Source: Bacillus weihaiensis
Lineage (GTDB): Bacteria; Bacillota; Bacilli; Bacillales; Bacillaceae
DNA: 64,000 nucleotides
NCBI RefSeq assembly: GCF_001889165.1
Contig: NZ_CP016020.1
Span: 62,001-126,000, forward strand
Direction: 5' to 3'
Shown here: positions 17,811-26,487 of the stretch, one piece after another
Numbering within the stretch: position 1 is the first letter of the stretch
How the letters are laid out: every line of letters starts with the position of its first letter
Made by a program: the position numbers and the translations under genes
The notes under the pieces: model-generated
Seen by the model: the letters and a program-made list of their open reading frames with translations, nothing else
The model's database searches: none
What the model was told of the DNA's origin: nothing

Positions 17811-18329
17811 TTGGAACAAGAAGGAAAAAAGAAAAAGAGCATTGGTTTTAATATTATAAAAAATGATCCAACTGATGGACACGGTGGCTTTGGAATAGGT
17901 GCATTAAGCTTAGACAATGTCTCACCTGTTTTTATTGATATCGACGAATGTGAGGCATTTGTTGATATTGGAGCAATGCACGCAAGAAGTGCAGTAGAAA
18001 AAGGAATCAAGTTCCTTAAAACGAAAGAGGAAGTCCCAAATGGAAAGCCATATTGGCTTGTATGGGTAACGATTGATCGAAAAGCAGAAGGTCCTTATTA
18101 CGCAGGTGTCGCTGCTTGTGAATTAACAGTTGATCGGGAAATCCGCAGAGGCTATAAATCGTTACCAGAGCATGTGAATCGCATGGATAAGTCCATGAAA
18201 CGTCACATTATTGTCGAGCATATGGATGATAAATCAAAAAAAATTCTTACAAAATTTTTAAAAGAACATAGTGATGAGATGTGGAATCTATCCGAACAAA
18301 AATTAAAGGACGATTTAAGCGTATCTTAA
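17811..18329 (+). CDS. ywhD: YwhD family protein (TTG start)
   Basis: 172 residues matching the Bacillus YwhD family, an uncharacterised cytoplasmic protein: IKNDPTDGHGGFGIGALSLDNVSPVFIDI and CEAFVDIGAMHARSAVEKGIKF are its conserved blocks. The start is TTG at 17811, supported by a perfect AAAGGAGGT 8 bases upstream; no ATG is near. Cotranscribed with ywhC. Function unknown. Confidence 0.88.
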   Translation: MEQEGKKKKSIGFNIIKNDPTDGHGGFGIGALSLDNVSPVFIDIDECEAFVDIGAMHARSAVEKGIKFLKTKEEVPNGKPYWLVWVTIDRKAEGPYYAGVAACELTVDREIRRGYKSLPEHVNRMDKSMKRHIIVEHMDDKSKKILTKFLKEHSDEMWNLSEQKLKDDLSVS

Positions 18330-18430
18330 AATTTGTCCAAATTGTGAATAATTAGTGAACAAATAAGTAAAATCTTGTGGTTTGCGGCTAAAATTAGTAG
18401 ACTAAGAATACAGTTATAAAACTAGGACAT

Positions 18431-18468
18431 AAAAAACCCCAAGCAATCATTGCTTGGGGTTTTTTAAT
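18431..18468. terminator. Bidirectional terminator between ywhD and pbpG
   Basis: A 16-bp perfect stem (aaaaaaccccaagcaa / ttgcttggggtttttt) around TCA, with T-runs for both strands, between convergent genes. Confidence 0.95.
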
Positions 18469-18551
18469 GTCATTTTATAAGAATTTAAGTATGTGCGAAG
18501 TTTAAGTCTATAACTTGCGGATGGGGTTGATTAAGGAGCTTGGAGCTTTTC

Positions 18552-20618
18552 TTAGTCCCACCATTTAAAGAGCTTTTCAAATAGACTACCCTCATCCTCA
18601 TTAAGGGGAGGTTCTTCGCTTGGATCGATTTCAGGTAGATGTTCGGTGCAATGTTCTGTTGGTTCAGAGCCCTCTATATAATACGTTAATCGACTGACAG
18701 GACAATCCTTTGTTGCGATGCGACCGTTATCTGGGTTGATGTAAACTCCTATAACTCCATCAGGTGGCTTGAAGGCTTTCACAGAATCTCCCTCATGAGC
18801 TTGCTCCATAAAGCTAGCCCAGATTTTTTTTGCATAGGCACGTTCCTGAACAAGGTCTATTGTTTTTCCTTTGTCATAACCAGTCCAAACACCTGTCACG
18901 AGCTGTGGTGTAAGACCAATCATCCAGCTATCTGTCGAGGTCGTTCCAGATTTTCCAGCATAGTCTCTCGTTAACGAATCGGCGATGCTACTACCTGTAA
19001 CGGAGGTATAATCGTTTAAATCTGTGTCAAACATACCTGTCATCATATGAGTCGTGATGAAAGCTGCCTGTTCATTCAATGCTTGTTCTTTCGTTTTGTT
19101 AGCTTCAAAGATGACTTCACCTTTTGCATCTTCTACCTTTGTTACGAATGTAGGTGCTATACGTTTTCCGCCATTACCAAGGATTCCGTATGCATTGACG
19201 ATATCGATTAATCGGACCGGTGATGTTCCTAAGGCTGTTGATGGAACTTCTTTTATTTTTGTTTGGATGCCAAATACTTCACCAGCTTTTGCTAATTCTT
19301 CCATCCCAATAAACATATGTGTTTTCACAGCAAAAATATTGTCAGATAGGGCAATGGCTTGAAGCATTGTGATGAAATCATTGGCATAATAATCATTATA
19401 ATTGCTTGGCTTATAAGTCGCTTTTCCATCGTCATAGGTAAATGTAGTTGGTTCACTTCTCATTTCTGTTGAAGGAGTGAAGCCCTTTGTTACTGCTGCG
19501 TAATAGAGAAGTGGCTTAATTGTTGAACCAGGCTGTCTATTCGCTTGAGTTACACGGTTGAATGGACTTTCTTGATAATTCCGTCCACCGATGAGAGCTT
19601 TTACATTTCCTGTTTTTGGATCAATGGCTACAAATCCGGCCTGGATATCTGACTTTTTCTCAATTGAATGTTCCATGATTTCCTCTGCTGTAGTTTGAAG
19701 GGTTGGATCAAGAGTTGTGTATATCTTTAGTCCTTGAGTTTGGATGGCCTCTTCATCGATATTTAATTCCTCCACTAGTGAATTCATCATGGCGTCCTGG
19801 AAATAAGGAGCAAGTCCCTTTTTTACTACCTCTGTTTTTGTTTTATATTCAAGATTTTGTTTACGAGCTGCCTCTAATTGTTCTTTTGTAATATAGTTTT
19901 CTTCCTGCATAATCTCTAAAATCATTTTCTGACGCTGCTCAGACTTTTCTTCATTTACATATGGTGAGTACAGATTTGGACCCTTTGGAATACCAGCGAG
20001 TAACGCAGATTCACCTAATGATAGTTCACTAGCGCTTTTTCCAAAATAATAATTTGCAGCAGCTTCAATTCCGTAAACTCCGTGACCATAATAAATGGTG
20101 TTTAAATACCCTTCTAAAATTTCATCTTTATTGTAATTTTGCTCTAGCCGGATGGTATACAATGCCTCATTCGCTTTTCTTTTCCATGTTTTTTCATGAG
20201 CTAAGAATAAGTTACGCGCGTACTGCTGCGTAATTGTACTTGCTCCTTGTACCTTTGACATAGCCTTCAAGTCAGCGAGTGCTGCTCCGACGATTCGCTT
20301 ATAATCGAATCCGTTGTGATCATAAAAGCTTTGATCTTCAATGGCAATCGTTGCTTTTTGTAGGTGCTCTGATATGTGATCTAAATCAACCCAGTACCGC
20401 TTTTCACCATTATGTAGCTCTCCGATTTTCGTTCCGTCATCTGCATAAATTATCGTGGATTGTGGAACGGATAAGGAAGGAGGTCCTTGCCATTTCGCAT
20501 AGAGACTAACACTGACTAAAATGGTTGATAAGAAAAGTATCGCTAGGATTGATAGGAAAATGAGTGCTCGAATTGTCTTTAATGTGAATCGAACTCTTTT
20601 AGGTGATATGATGTCCAT
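18552..20618 (-). CDS. pbpG: Class A penicillin-binding protein PbpG
   Basis: Bifunctional peptidoglycan glycosyltransferase and transpeptidase of 688 residues. N-terminal membrane anchor about residues 17-39; glycosyltransferase domain with catalytic Glu94 (AIEDQSFYDHNGFD) and GASTITQQYARNLFL; transpeptidase with the active-site serine in STIK (Ser365-Lys368), SDN (425-427) and KSGT (556-559). A short acidic C-terminal tail follows. The B. subtilis orthologue (ywhE) is forespore-expressed and acts with PbpF in spore peptidoglycan. ATG at 20618 lies 8 bases after AGGAGG; the upstream GTG sits inside that site. Convergent with ywhD, divergent from speE. Confidence 0.93.
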   Translation of the reverse strand: MDIISPKRVRFTLKTIRALIFLSILAILFLSTILVSVSLYAKWQGPPSLSVPQSTIIYADDGTKIGELHNGEKRYWVDLDHISEHLQKATIAIEDQSFYDHNGFDYKRIVGAALADLKAMSKVQGASTITQQYARNLFLAHEKTWKRKANEALYTIRLEQNYNKDEILEGYLNTIYYGHGVYGIEAAANYYFGKSASELSLGESALLAGIPKGPNLYSPYVNEEKSEQRQKMILEIMQEENYITKEQLEAARKQNLEYKTKTEVVKKGLAPYFQDAMMNSLVEELNIDEEAIQTQGLKIYTTLDPTLQTTAEEIMEHSIEKKSDIQAGFVAIDPKTGNVKALIGGRNYQESPFNRVTQANRQPGSTIKPLLYYAAVTKGFTPSTEMRSEPTTFTYDDGKATYKPSNYNDYYANDFITMLQAIALSDNIFAVKTHMFIGMEELAKAGEVFGIQTKIKEVPSTALGTSPVRLIDIVNAYGILGNGGKRIAPTFVTKVEDAKGEVIFEANKTKEQALNEQAAFITTHMMTGMFDTDLNDYTSVTGSSIADSLTRDYAGKSGTTSTDSWMIGLTPQLVTGVWTGYDKGKTIDLVQERAYAKKIWASFMEQAHEGDSVKAFKPPDGVIGVYINPDNGRIATKDCPVSRLTYYIEGSEPTEHCTEHLPEIDPSEEPPLNEDEGSLFEKLFKWWD

Positions 20619-20910
20619 GAGAAACACCTCCTCTTCATAAGATTTTCGGACAGTGAGTTACTAGCCATTATGAGTTTTTTTAAGACTTTTTAAACATTTT
20701 GATAAAAAGTCATAGATTTTTTCTTGATTTTTTGCTAGATTCATCTATAGTTTTAAAAGGATATAGATGAAAATGACCGGATGTACTTAGCGTCCACCGG
20801 ATAAAATAGGAAAAGACAAGCTCTATACAAAAATCCTGTCCTTCCATGTTTGGTCTAAAAGGAATAGGTTATACGTATAATAAAAGCTTTCGTTGAAAGG
20901 ATGGTAATAA

Positions 20911-21744
20911 ATGAGCGAATTATGGTACACAGAGAAGCAAACAAAGAATTTTGGGATTACACTGAAAGTGAAGCAAACGTTACATACGGAGCAAACAGAT
21001 TTTCAATATTTAGAAATGGTTGAGACGGAAGAATTCGGCAATATGCTGTTTTTAGATGGAATGGTTATGACATCTCAAAAGGATGAGTTTGTATACCATG
21101 AGATGGTAGCGCATGTTCCTTTATTTACACATCCAAATCCAGAAAACGTCCTTGTTGTTGGCGGTGGAGATGGCGGAGTTATTCGTGAAGTTCTCAAGCA
21201 CCCACAAGTAAAAAAAGCAACTCTAGTTGATATCGATGGAAAAGTAATCGAGTATTCTAAGAAGTTCCTACCTGAAATTGCTGGTAAGCTAGATGACCCA
21301 CGTGTAGAAGTGAAAGTGGGAGATGGCTTTATGCATATCGCAGAGAGCGAAAACGAATATGATGTTATTATGGTCGATTCAACAGAACCAATGGGCCCTG
21401 CTGTAAACTTATTTACGAAAGGCTTCTATGCAGGAATTGCAAAAGCATTAAAAGAAGATGGCGTATTCGTTGCACAAACAGATAATCCATGGTTCACACC
21501 TGAATTGATTACAAATGTACAACGTGATGTGAAAGAAATTTTCCCAATTACTCGTCTTTACACGGCGAATATCCCAACATACCCAAGTGGTCTGTGGACA
21601 TTTACAATTGGATCTAAAAAACACGATCCGTTAGAAGTGAGCGAAGATCGTTTCCATGAAATCGAAACAAAATACTACACAAAAGAGCTTCACAAAGCAT
21701 GCTTTGTGTTACCGAAGTTTGTTAGTGATTTAATTAAGGAATAA
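20911..21744 (+). CDS. speE: Spermidine synthase
   Basis: Transfers the aminopropyl group of decarboxylated S-adenosylmethionine to putrescine. The 277-residue Rossmann-fold protein carries the cofactor loop [16 protein letters not shown] (82-97), the acidic VDIDG strand (106-110), and the catalytic Asp156 in [19 protein letters not shown] is the ribosome binding site, 8 bases before the ATG. speB follows after 103 bases with an intervening terminator-like hairpin. Confidence 0.97.
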   Translation: MSELWYTEKQTKNFGITLKVKQTLHTEQTDFQYLEMVETEEFGNMLFLDGMVMTSQKDEFVYHEMVAHVPLFTHPNPENVLVVGGGDGGVIREVLKHPQVKKATLVDIDGKVIEYSKKFLPEIAGKLDDPRVEVKVGDGFMHIAESENEYDVIMVDSTEPMGPAVNLFTKGFYAGIAKALKEDGVFVAQTDNPWFTPELITNVQRDVKEIFPITRLYTANIPTYPSGLWTFTIGSKKHDPLEVSEDRFHEIETKYYTKELHKACFVLPKFVSDLIKE

Positions 21745-21800
21745 TCATAACGTTTCTATTACTTGTAATTGTATCAAGTAGAAACGACAAATGAACGATA

Positions 21801-21829
21801 AGTGAGAGGTGTTTAATCTCTCACTTTTT
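21801..21829 (+). terminator. Terminator-like hairpin between speE and speB
   Basis: 8-bp stem AGTGAGAG / CTCTCACT followed by TTTTT, ending just before the speB ribosome binding site. It could terminate part of the transcripts and so lower speB expression. It is preceded by another imperfect hairpin (gtttctattacttg ... caagtagaaac, about 21753-21786). Confidence 0.65.
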
Positions 21830-21847
21830 GAAATGGAGGAAAACAAT

Positions 21848-22729
21848 ATGAAATTTGATGAAGCGTATTCAGGTAATGTGTTTATTAAAAGTCATCCAAG
21901 CTTTGAAGAAAGTGAGGCTGTTATATACGGTATGCCAATGGACTGGACAGTAAGCTACCGCCCAGGCTCACGTTTCGGTCCTTCTAGAATTCGTGAAGTG
22001 TCAATTGGCTTAGAAGAGTACAGCCCGTACTTAGATAAAGAGCTAGATGAAGTAAAATACTTTGATGCGGGGGATATTCCATTACCATTTGGTAACCCAC
22101 AAAAAAGCATTGAAATGATTGAGGAATATATCGACAAGCTGCTAGCAGAGGACAAGTATCCATTAGGAATGGGTGGCGAGCATTTAGTTTCTTGGCCTGT
22201 TATGAAGGCGATGTACAAGAAATATCCAGATTTAGCGATTATTCATATGGATGCTCATACAGATTTACGTGATGATTACGAAGGGGAGCCACTATCACAC
22301 TCTACTCCAATTAAAAAGATTGCCGACTTAATTGGACCAACAAATGTGTACTCTTTTGGTATTCGTTCAGGAATGAAGGAAGAATTCAAATGGGCTAAAG
22401 AAGTGGGCATGCACATCTCTAAATTTGAAGTGCTTGAGCCATTAAAGGAAATTCTCCCAACGTTAGCGGGACGCCCAGTATATGTCACAATCGACATTGA
22501 CGTACTAGATCCTGCGCATGCACCAGGGACGGGGACAGTCGATGCAGGAGGAATTACATCAAGAGAACTTCTTGCCTCTATTCATGCGATTGCTAACTCT
22601 GGCGTGCGCGTTGTAGGCTCAGACTTAGTTGAAGTGGCACCAATCTATGATCCATCAGAACAAACAGCTAACACAGCAAGTAAAATCATCCGAGAAATGA
22701 TCCTTGGCTGGGTTCCTAAAAAAGGATAA
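21848..22729 (+). CDS. speB: Agmatinase
   Basis: Hydrolyses agmatine to putrescine and urea, supplying SpeE. The 293-residue ureohydrolase has all dimanganese ligands: His112 (GGEHLVSWP), Asp135, His137 and Asp139 (MDAHTDLRDDYEG), and Asp216/Asp218 (TIDIDVLDPAHAPGTGT). The ATG at 21848 follows GGAGG by 8 bases; the upstream in-frame start at 21809 lies in the preceding hairpin. Upstream of the window's known genes no arginine decarboxylase is present, so agmatine comes from elsewhere in the genome. Confidence 0.97.
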   Translation: MKFDEAYSGNVFIKSHPSFEESEAVIYGMPMDWTVSYRPGSRFGPSRIREVSIGLEEYSPYLDKELDEVKYFDAGDIPLPFGNPQKSIEMIEEYIDKLLAEDKYPLGMGGEHLVSWPVMKAMYKKYPDLAIIHMDAHTDLRDDYEGEPLSHSTPIKKIADLIGPTNVYSFGIRSGMKEEFKWAKEVGMHISKFEVLEPLKEILPTLAGRPVYVTIDIDVLDPAHAPGTGTVDAGGITSRELLASIHAIANSGVRVVGSDLVEVAPIYDPSEQTANTASKIIREMILGWVPKKG

Positions 22730-22765
22730 ATCAGAGATTGCTTATAATTTAATATAAGCAATAAC

Positions 22766-22798
22766 AGAGTCCAACACGACAGGTGTTGGGCTTTTTTG
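22766..22798 (+). terminator. Terminator after speB
   Basis: 10-bp stem AGTCCAACAC / GTGTTGGGCT (one G-U) with TTTTTT. A further AT-rich stem (attgcttat / ataagcaat) lies at 22735-22762. Confidence 0.85.
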
Positions 22799-22809
22799 TT
22801 AAGAATGTT

Positions 22810-22828
22810 AATGGTGCCAGGCACCATT
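22810..22828. repeat. Palindromic element AATGGTGCC-A-GGCACCATT
   Basis: A perfect 9-bp inverted repeat around one A, outside any gene and after the speB terminator. Its core GGTGCCAGGCACC is shared in part with 30846-30859 and resembles 8082-8116, so it looks like a dispersed short palindrome family. Confidence 0.65.
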
Positions 22829-22905
22829 TCTTAATATTTGTCACCTCCTCTACATATTTGTCATATAACGTTGGGGGCAGAAAGCTTGTCAACGGGATTT
22901 TTTTA

Positions 22906-22986
22906 TTAAAAATATGGTCTTAGAGGAAGAGGTTCCCTTATTTTGGTGCTTTTTTCACATGATGGAGCATGTACTAAACATGTCAT
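22906..22986 (-). CDS. Possible small protein, 26 residues
   Basis: A short frame MTCLVHAPSCEKSTKIREPL... (26 residues, two cysteines, basic) preceded by AAGGAGGAG about 8-10 bases before the ATG, an unusually good ribosome binding site for non-coding DNA. It faces away from the CAP-domain gene. No family recognised and no promoter identified; it may be a chance frame. Confidence 0.35.
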   Translation of the reverse strand: MTCLVHAPSCEKSTKIREPLPLRPYF

Positions 22987-23149
22987 AGAATAAACTCCTC
23001 CTTCTATTTTCTTTCGACTCTCATATGAAAATAGAACTATAAAAGAAAAGTGATGCATGGCTTTGTTAAAATCTCCCTCAAATATGACAAAAAAACGTGT
23101 GATACGATAGCTGCGTAATCTTTTTACGTTTGATAGGGAGGAATTTAAC

Positions 23150-23878
23150 ATGAAAAAGAAAGCTTTATTATCTGTTGTAGCAGGTGCAGCGTTACTAATG
23201 GCAAACCCAATGGCACAAGAAGCTGATGCAGCATCAAATACACAAACAAAAGTGTACACGTATAAATCTACGAATCTATCTAGTGAACAATTGAATGCGC
23301 TATTGGCAAAATATTTTCCTACTATTAAGCTTCAAAAGCAATCTGAAGCCACTACTACTAACACAGACACACAAACGGAAACAGCACAAAAAGCAGATCA
23401 GGTTAAAGAGCCGGATCCAACTCAATCAAATACTCAAACAACAACACAACAGCCAATAACAGAAAGCAAGGAATCATCTAGCAACCAAGCAATCTCTCAG
23501 TTAAATCAATTTGAACAGCAGGTTGTCGAACTAACAAATGAGGAAAGAGCAAAACAGGGGATAGCTAAACTAGAAATTGACACCGAGTTAAGTAAAGTAG
23601 CTCGTGAAAAATCACTTGATATGCAAAAAAACAACTATTTCTCGCATACGAGTCCAACCTATGGTTCACCGTTTGATATGATGAAGCAATTTGGCATCAC
23701 ATACCGTGCAGCAGGGGAAAATATTGCTAAGGGTCAACGTACACCTGAGGAAGTGGTCAATGCATGGATGAATAGTGAGGGGCACAGAAAAAACATCTTA
23801 AGCTCTAATTTCACGCATATTGGTGTAGGTTATGTAGAAAATGGGAACTATTGGACACAACAGTTTATTGGGAAATAA
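23150..23878 (+). CDS. Secreted CAP/SCP-domain protein (YkwD-like)
   Basis: 242 residues: signal peptide with cleavage expected after ADA at about residue 27; a Thr/Gln/Ser-rich linker to about 118; then a CAP (PR-1/SCP) domain with the bacterial signatures LTNEERAKQG, MQKNNYFSHTSP, AAGENIAKGQ, AWMNSEGHRKNIL and HIGVGYVENGNYWTQQF. The linker and domain resemble B. subtilis YkwD and the spore-associated YlbC/SafA-neighbour type CAP proteins. No enzymatic role is established for the family. AGGGAGG precedes the ATG; a terminator follows, so monocistronic. Confidence 0.9.
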   Translation: MKKKALLSVVAGAALLMANPMAQEADAASNTQTKVYTYKSTNLSSEQLNALLAKYFPTIKLQKQSEATTTNTDTQTETAQKADQVKEPDPTQSNTQTTTQQPITESKESSSNQAISQLNQFEQQVVELTNEERAKQGIAKLEIDTELSKVAREKSLDMQKNNYFSHTSPTYGSPFDMMKQFGITYRAAGENIAKGQRTPEEVVNAWMNSEGHRKNILSSNFTHIGVGYVENGNYWTQQFIGK

Positions 23879-23900
23879 CAATTTGAAGAATTAGAACCAG

Positions 23901-23931
23901 AACGACTAGTCTATGGCTAGTCGTTTTTTTC
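23901..23931 (+). terminator. Terminator after CAP-domain gene
   Basis: 9-bp stem aacgactag / ctagtcgtt followed by TTTTTT. Confidence 0.9.
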
Positions 23932-24086
23932 TATTGAAGATCATCTGAAAAAGCTGTAGAAAAGAACAAGCTCTAAAACCAAAAATATAAAATAAACGCT
24001 GATTCCTTCTTCTTCACCTTGCGTAGTTGCAAAACGTTCTTTATACTATTAAAGTTAAGGAGAATGATGAAAAGGGAGTGTCTATT

Positions 24087-24506
24087 ATGACAGAAAGCAC
24101 ACCTGTTCAAATCCATGTTTTGTCTGAAATTCAGAATGGTCAAGAGAAAGAAACCATTGAAATGAATACAACAGGGGAATACATTGAAAAAGGAACATAT
24201 AGCTATCTCCGTTATGAGGAAACACATGAATTAGGCGCAGTGAAAACAACTGTGAAAATGAACGAACACGAAGTAATCGTGATGAGATCTGGTGCCATTA
24301 CAATGAAGCAACGATTTATAAAAGACACCGTCACCCTTACAGATTATGGGACACCGTTTGGCAAACTCCAGTTAGAGACAAAAACAAACTCACTATCAAT
24401 TAAAAAAGCAGAGCTTGAAAGCAGGCTTGTGATTTTATATGATTTGCAAATAGATGTAAATGAAACACATGTACATAAACTCGTTATTACATACAAGGAG
24501 GCTTAA
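24087..24506 (+). CDS. ywiB: DUF1934 family protein YwiB
   Basis: 139 residues, all-beta, resembling a small lipocalin-like barrel of the DUF1934/YwiB family. Conserved-looking segments are [19 protein letters not shown] and [15 protein letters not shown]. Function unknown. ATG at 24087 chosen because AAAGGGAGTG lies 6 bases upstream; the frame opens earlier at 24027 without one. The argS ribosome binding site lies inside the last codons and argS starts 2 bases after the stop, so the two are translationally coupled, as in other Bacillus. Confidence 0.88.
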   Translation: MTESTPVQIHVLSEIQNGQEKETIEMNTTGEYIEKGTYSYLRYEETHELGAVKTTVKMNEHEVIVMRSGAITMKQRFIKDTVTLTDYGTPFGKLQLETKTNSLSIKKAELESRLVILYDLQIDVNETHVHKLVITYKEA

Positions 24507-24508
24507 AC

Positions 24509-26179
24509 ATGAATATTGTTGAACAAGTAAAAGAACGGTTAAAAGATGAAATAAAAGCAGCAGTCATAAAAGCGGGCTTAGCTGAAGAATCACAAATTCC
24601 AGAAGTACTATTAGAGCTACCGAAAGAAAAAGCACACGGTGATTATGCGACGAATATGGCGATGCAATTAGCACGTGTTGCAAAGAAGGCACCTCGAATG
24701 ATTGCTGAGGAGATTGTAGCACATTTCGATAAGCAAAAGGCTTCCATTGAAAAAATTGAAATAGCAGGCCCTGGCTTTATTAATTTTTACATGAATAATA
24801 GCTATTTGACAGATTTAATCCCTTCTATCCTTGAAGCGGGTGAAAAATACGGTGAAACAAACGTTGGAAATAACGAAAAGCTTCAAGTAGAGTTTGTTTC
24901 TGCAAACCCAACAGGAACCCTGCATTTAGGCCATGCTCGTGGTGCGGCAGTAGGTGATTCATTATGTAATGTTCTTCAAAAAGCGGGATACGATGTGTCA
25001 CGTGAATATTATATTAATGATGCAGGAAACCAAATTAATAATTTAGCACTTTCTGTGGAGGCTCGTTATTTACAAGCATTAGGAAAAGATGCTGAAATGC
25101 CAAAAGACGGCTATCACGGTGCAGATATTGTAGGAATTGGGAAAGAGCTTGCAAAAGAATATGGCGACAAATTCGTCGAGCAAGCAAGCGAAGAGCGCCT
25201 AAGCTTCTTTAGAGAATATGGCTTAAAATACGAAATGGCAAAGCTAAAAGCGGATCTGGATGAATTCCGTGTTCCTTTTGATGTATGGTATTCGGAAACG
25301 TCTCTTTATCACAACGGAAAAATTGATAATGCGCTTGAAGCCCTAAAAGAAAAAGGTCATGTTTATGAAGAAGAAGGAGCAACTTGGTTCCGTTCAACTA
25401 CATTTGGTGATGATAAGGATCGTGTTCTTATTAAAAACGATGGTTCTTACACATACTTAACACCAGATATTGCCTACCATAAGGACAAGCTTGATCGAGG
25501 CTTTACGAAATTAATTAACGTATGGGGAGCAGACCATCACGGATATATTCCGCGTATGAAGGCTGCAATTGAAGCGTTAGGCTACAAAAAAGACACATTA
25601 GAGGTTGAAATTATTCAGCTTGTTCATCTTTACAAAGATGGCGAAAAGATGAAAATGAGTAAACGTACAGGTAAAGCTGTAACAATGAGAGACTTAATTG
25701 AAGAGGTTGGTCTTGATGCAGTACGATATTTCTTTGCTATGAGAAGTGCTGATACTCATATGGACTTTGATTTAGATCTAGCGGTATCAAAATCCAATGA
25801 AAACCCTGTGTACTATGCTCAATATGCTCATGCACGTATTTGTAGTATGCTTCGTCAAGGAGACGAGCAAGGCTTAACATACAATGAACATTTAAAGCTT
25901 GATGAAATTACATCTGAAAAAGAATTTGATTTATTGAAAAAGCTTGGAGAGTTCCCACAAGCAGTTGCAGAAGCTGCTCAAAAACGAATTCCACACCGTA
26001 TCACAAACTATATATTTGACCTAGCTTCAACACTTCACAGCTTCTATAATGCTGAAAAAGTGCTTGATCCGGAAAATACAGAAAAAAGTCGTGCAAGACT
26101 TGGATTAATGAAAGCAACTCAAGTAACACTTCAAAATGCTTTAACATTAATCGGTGTGTCTGCACCAGAAAAAATGTAA
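24509..26179 (+). CDS. argS: Arginyl-tRNA synthetase
   Basis: Class I aminoacyl-tRNA synthetase charging tRNA-Arg. 556 residues: N-terminal Add-1 domain (1-110), the HIGH signature as HLGH (139-142, in [15 protein letters not shown]), KMSKR (in [12 protein letters not shown]) and a C-terminal anticodon-binding domain ending [13 protein letters not shown]. Overlaps functionally with ywiB through a shared ribosome binding region. Followed by a strong terminator. Confidence 0.98.
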   Translation: MNIVEQVKERLKDEIKAAVIKAGLAEESQIPEVLLELPKEKAHGDYATNMAMQLARVAKKAPRMIAEEIVAHFDKQKASIEKIEIAGPGFINFYMNNSYLTDLIPSILEAGEKYGETNVGNNEKLQVEFVSANPTGTLHLGHARGAAVGDSLCNVLQKAGYDVSREYYINDAGNQINNLALSVEARYLQALGKDAEMPKDGYHGADIVGIGKELAKEYGDKFVEQASEERLSFFREYGLKYEMAKLKADLDEFRVPFDVWYSETSLYHNGKIDNALEALKEKGHVYEEEGATWFRSTTFGDDKDRVLIKNDGSYTYLTPDIAYHKDKLDRGFTKLINVWGADHHGYIPRMKAAIEALGYKKDTLEVEIIQLVHLYKDGEKMKMSKRTGKAVTMRDLIEEVGLDAVRYFFAMRSADTHMDFDLDLAVSKSNENPVYYAQYAHARICSMLRQGDEQGLTYNEHLKLDEITSEKEFDLLKKLGEFPQAVAEAAQKRIPHRITNYIFDLASTLHSFYNAEKVLDPENTEKSRARLGLMKATQVTLQNALTLIGVSAPEKM

Positions 26180-26250
26180 TAGAAAAAACCACTTAGCAGA
26201 GCTACTTAGTGGATTCTAAAAGTGGGTATAGAACGTTAAATAATCTAGCA

Positions 26251-26288
26251 AGGGACACAAATCACATGTGGATTGTGTCCCTCTTTTT
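26251..26288 (+). terminator. Terminator after argS
   Basis: Stem agggacacaa-atc / gat-tgtgtccct, at least 12 bp, followed by CTTTTT; 72 bases after the stop. Confidence 0.85.
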
Positions 26289-26387
26289 ATTGGTAAATCG
26301 ACGGAAATTGAGCGGGTTTATATCAGAACAAAATGAAGTAAAAACCGTTGTAATACAAGCCCTTAAGCTAGTGTGGTATTCTTTAAA

Positions 26388-26420
26388 TAAAAAAACGCAC
26401 AGACATAATCATCTGTACGT
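26388..26420 (-). terminator. Terminator of the beta-amylase gene
   Basis: 9-bp stem acgtacaga / tctgtgcgt (one G-U pair) read on the minus strand, followed by seven T; 68 bases after the beta-amylase stop. Confidence 0.85.
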
Positions 26421-26487
26421 TCATTGCCTTTTAATGGTAAATCCAAATAAATTGTGTAAGTACCTTACATCATTAAAAGCAATCATT

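Noticed and set aside
22906-23259. Long minus-strand frame overlapping the CAP-domain gene
   Set aside because: Antisense of a clear signal-peptide gene; only its short 3' part (22906-22986) has its own ribosome binding site.
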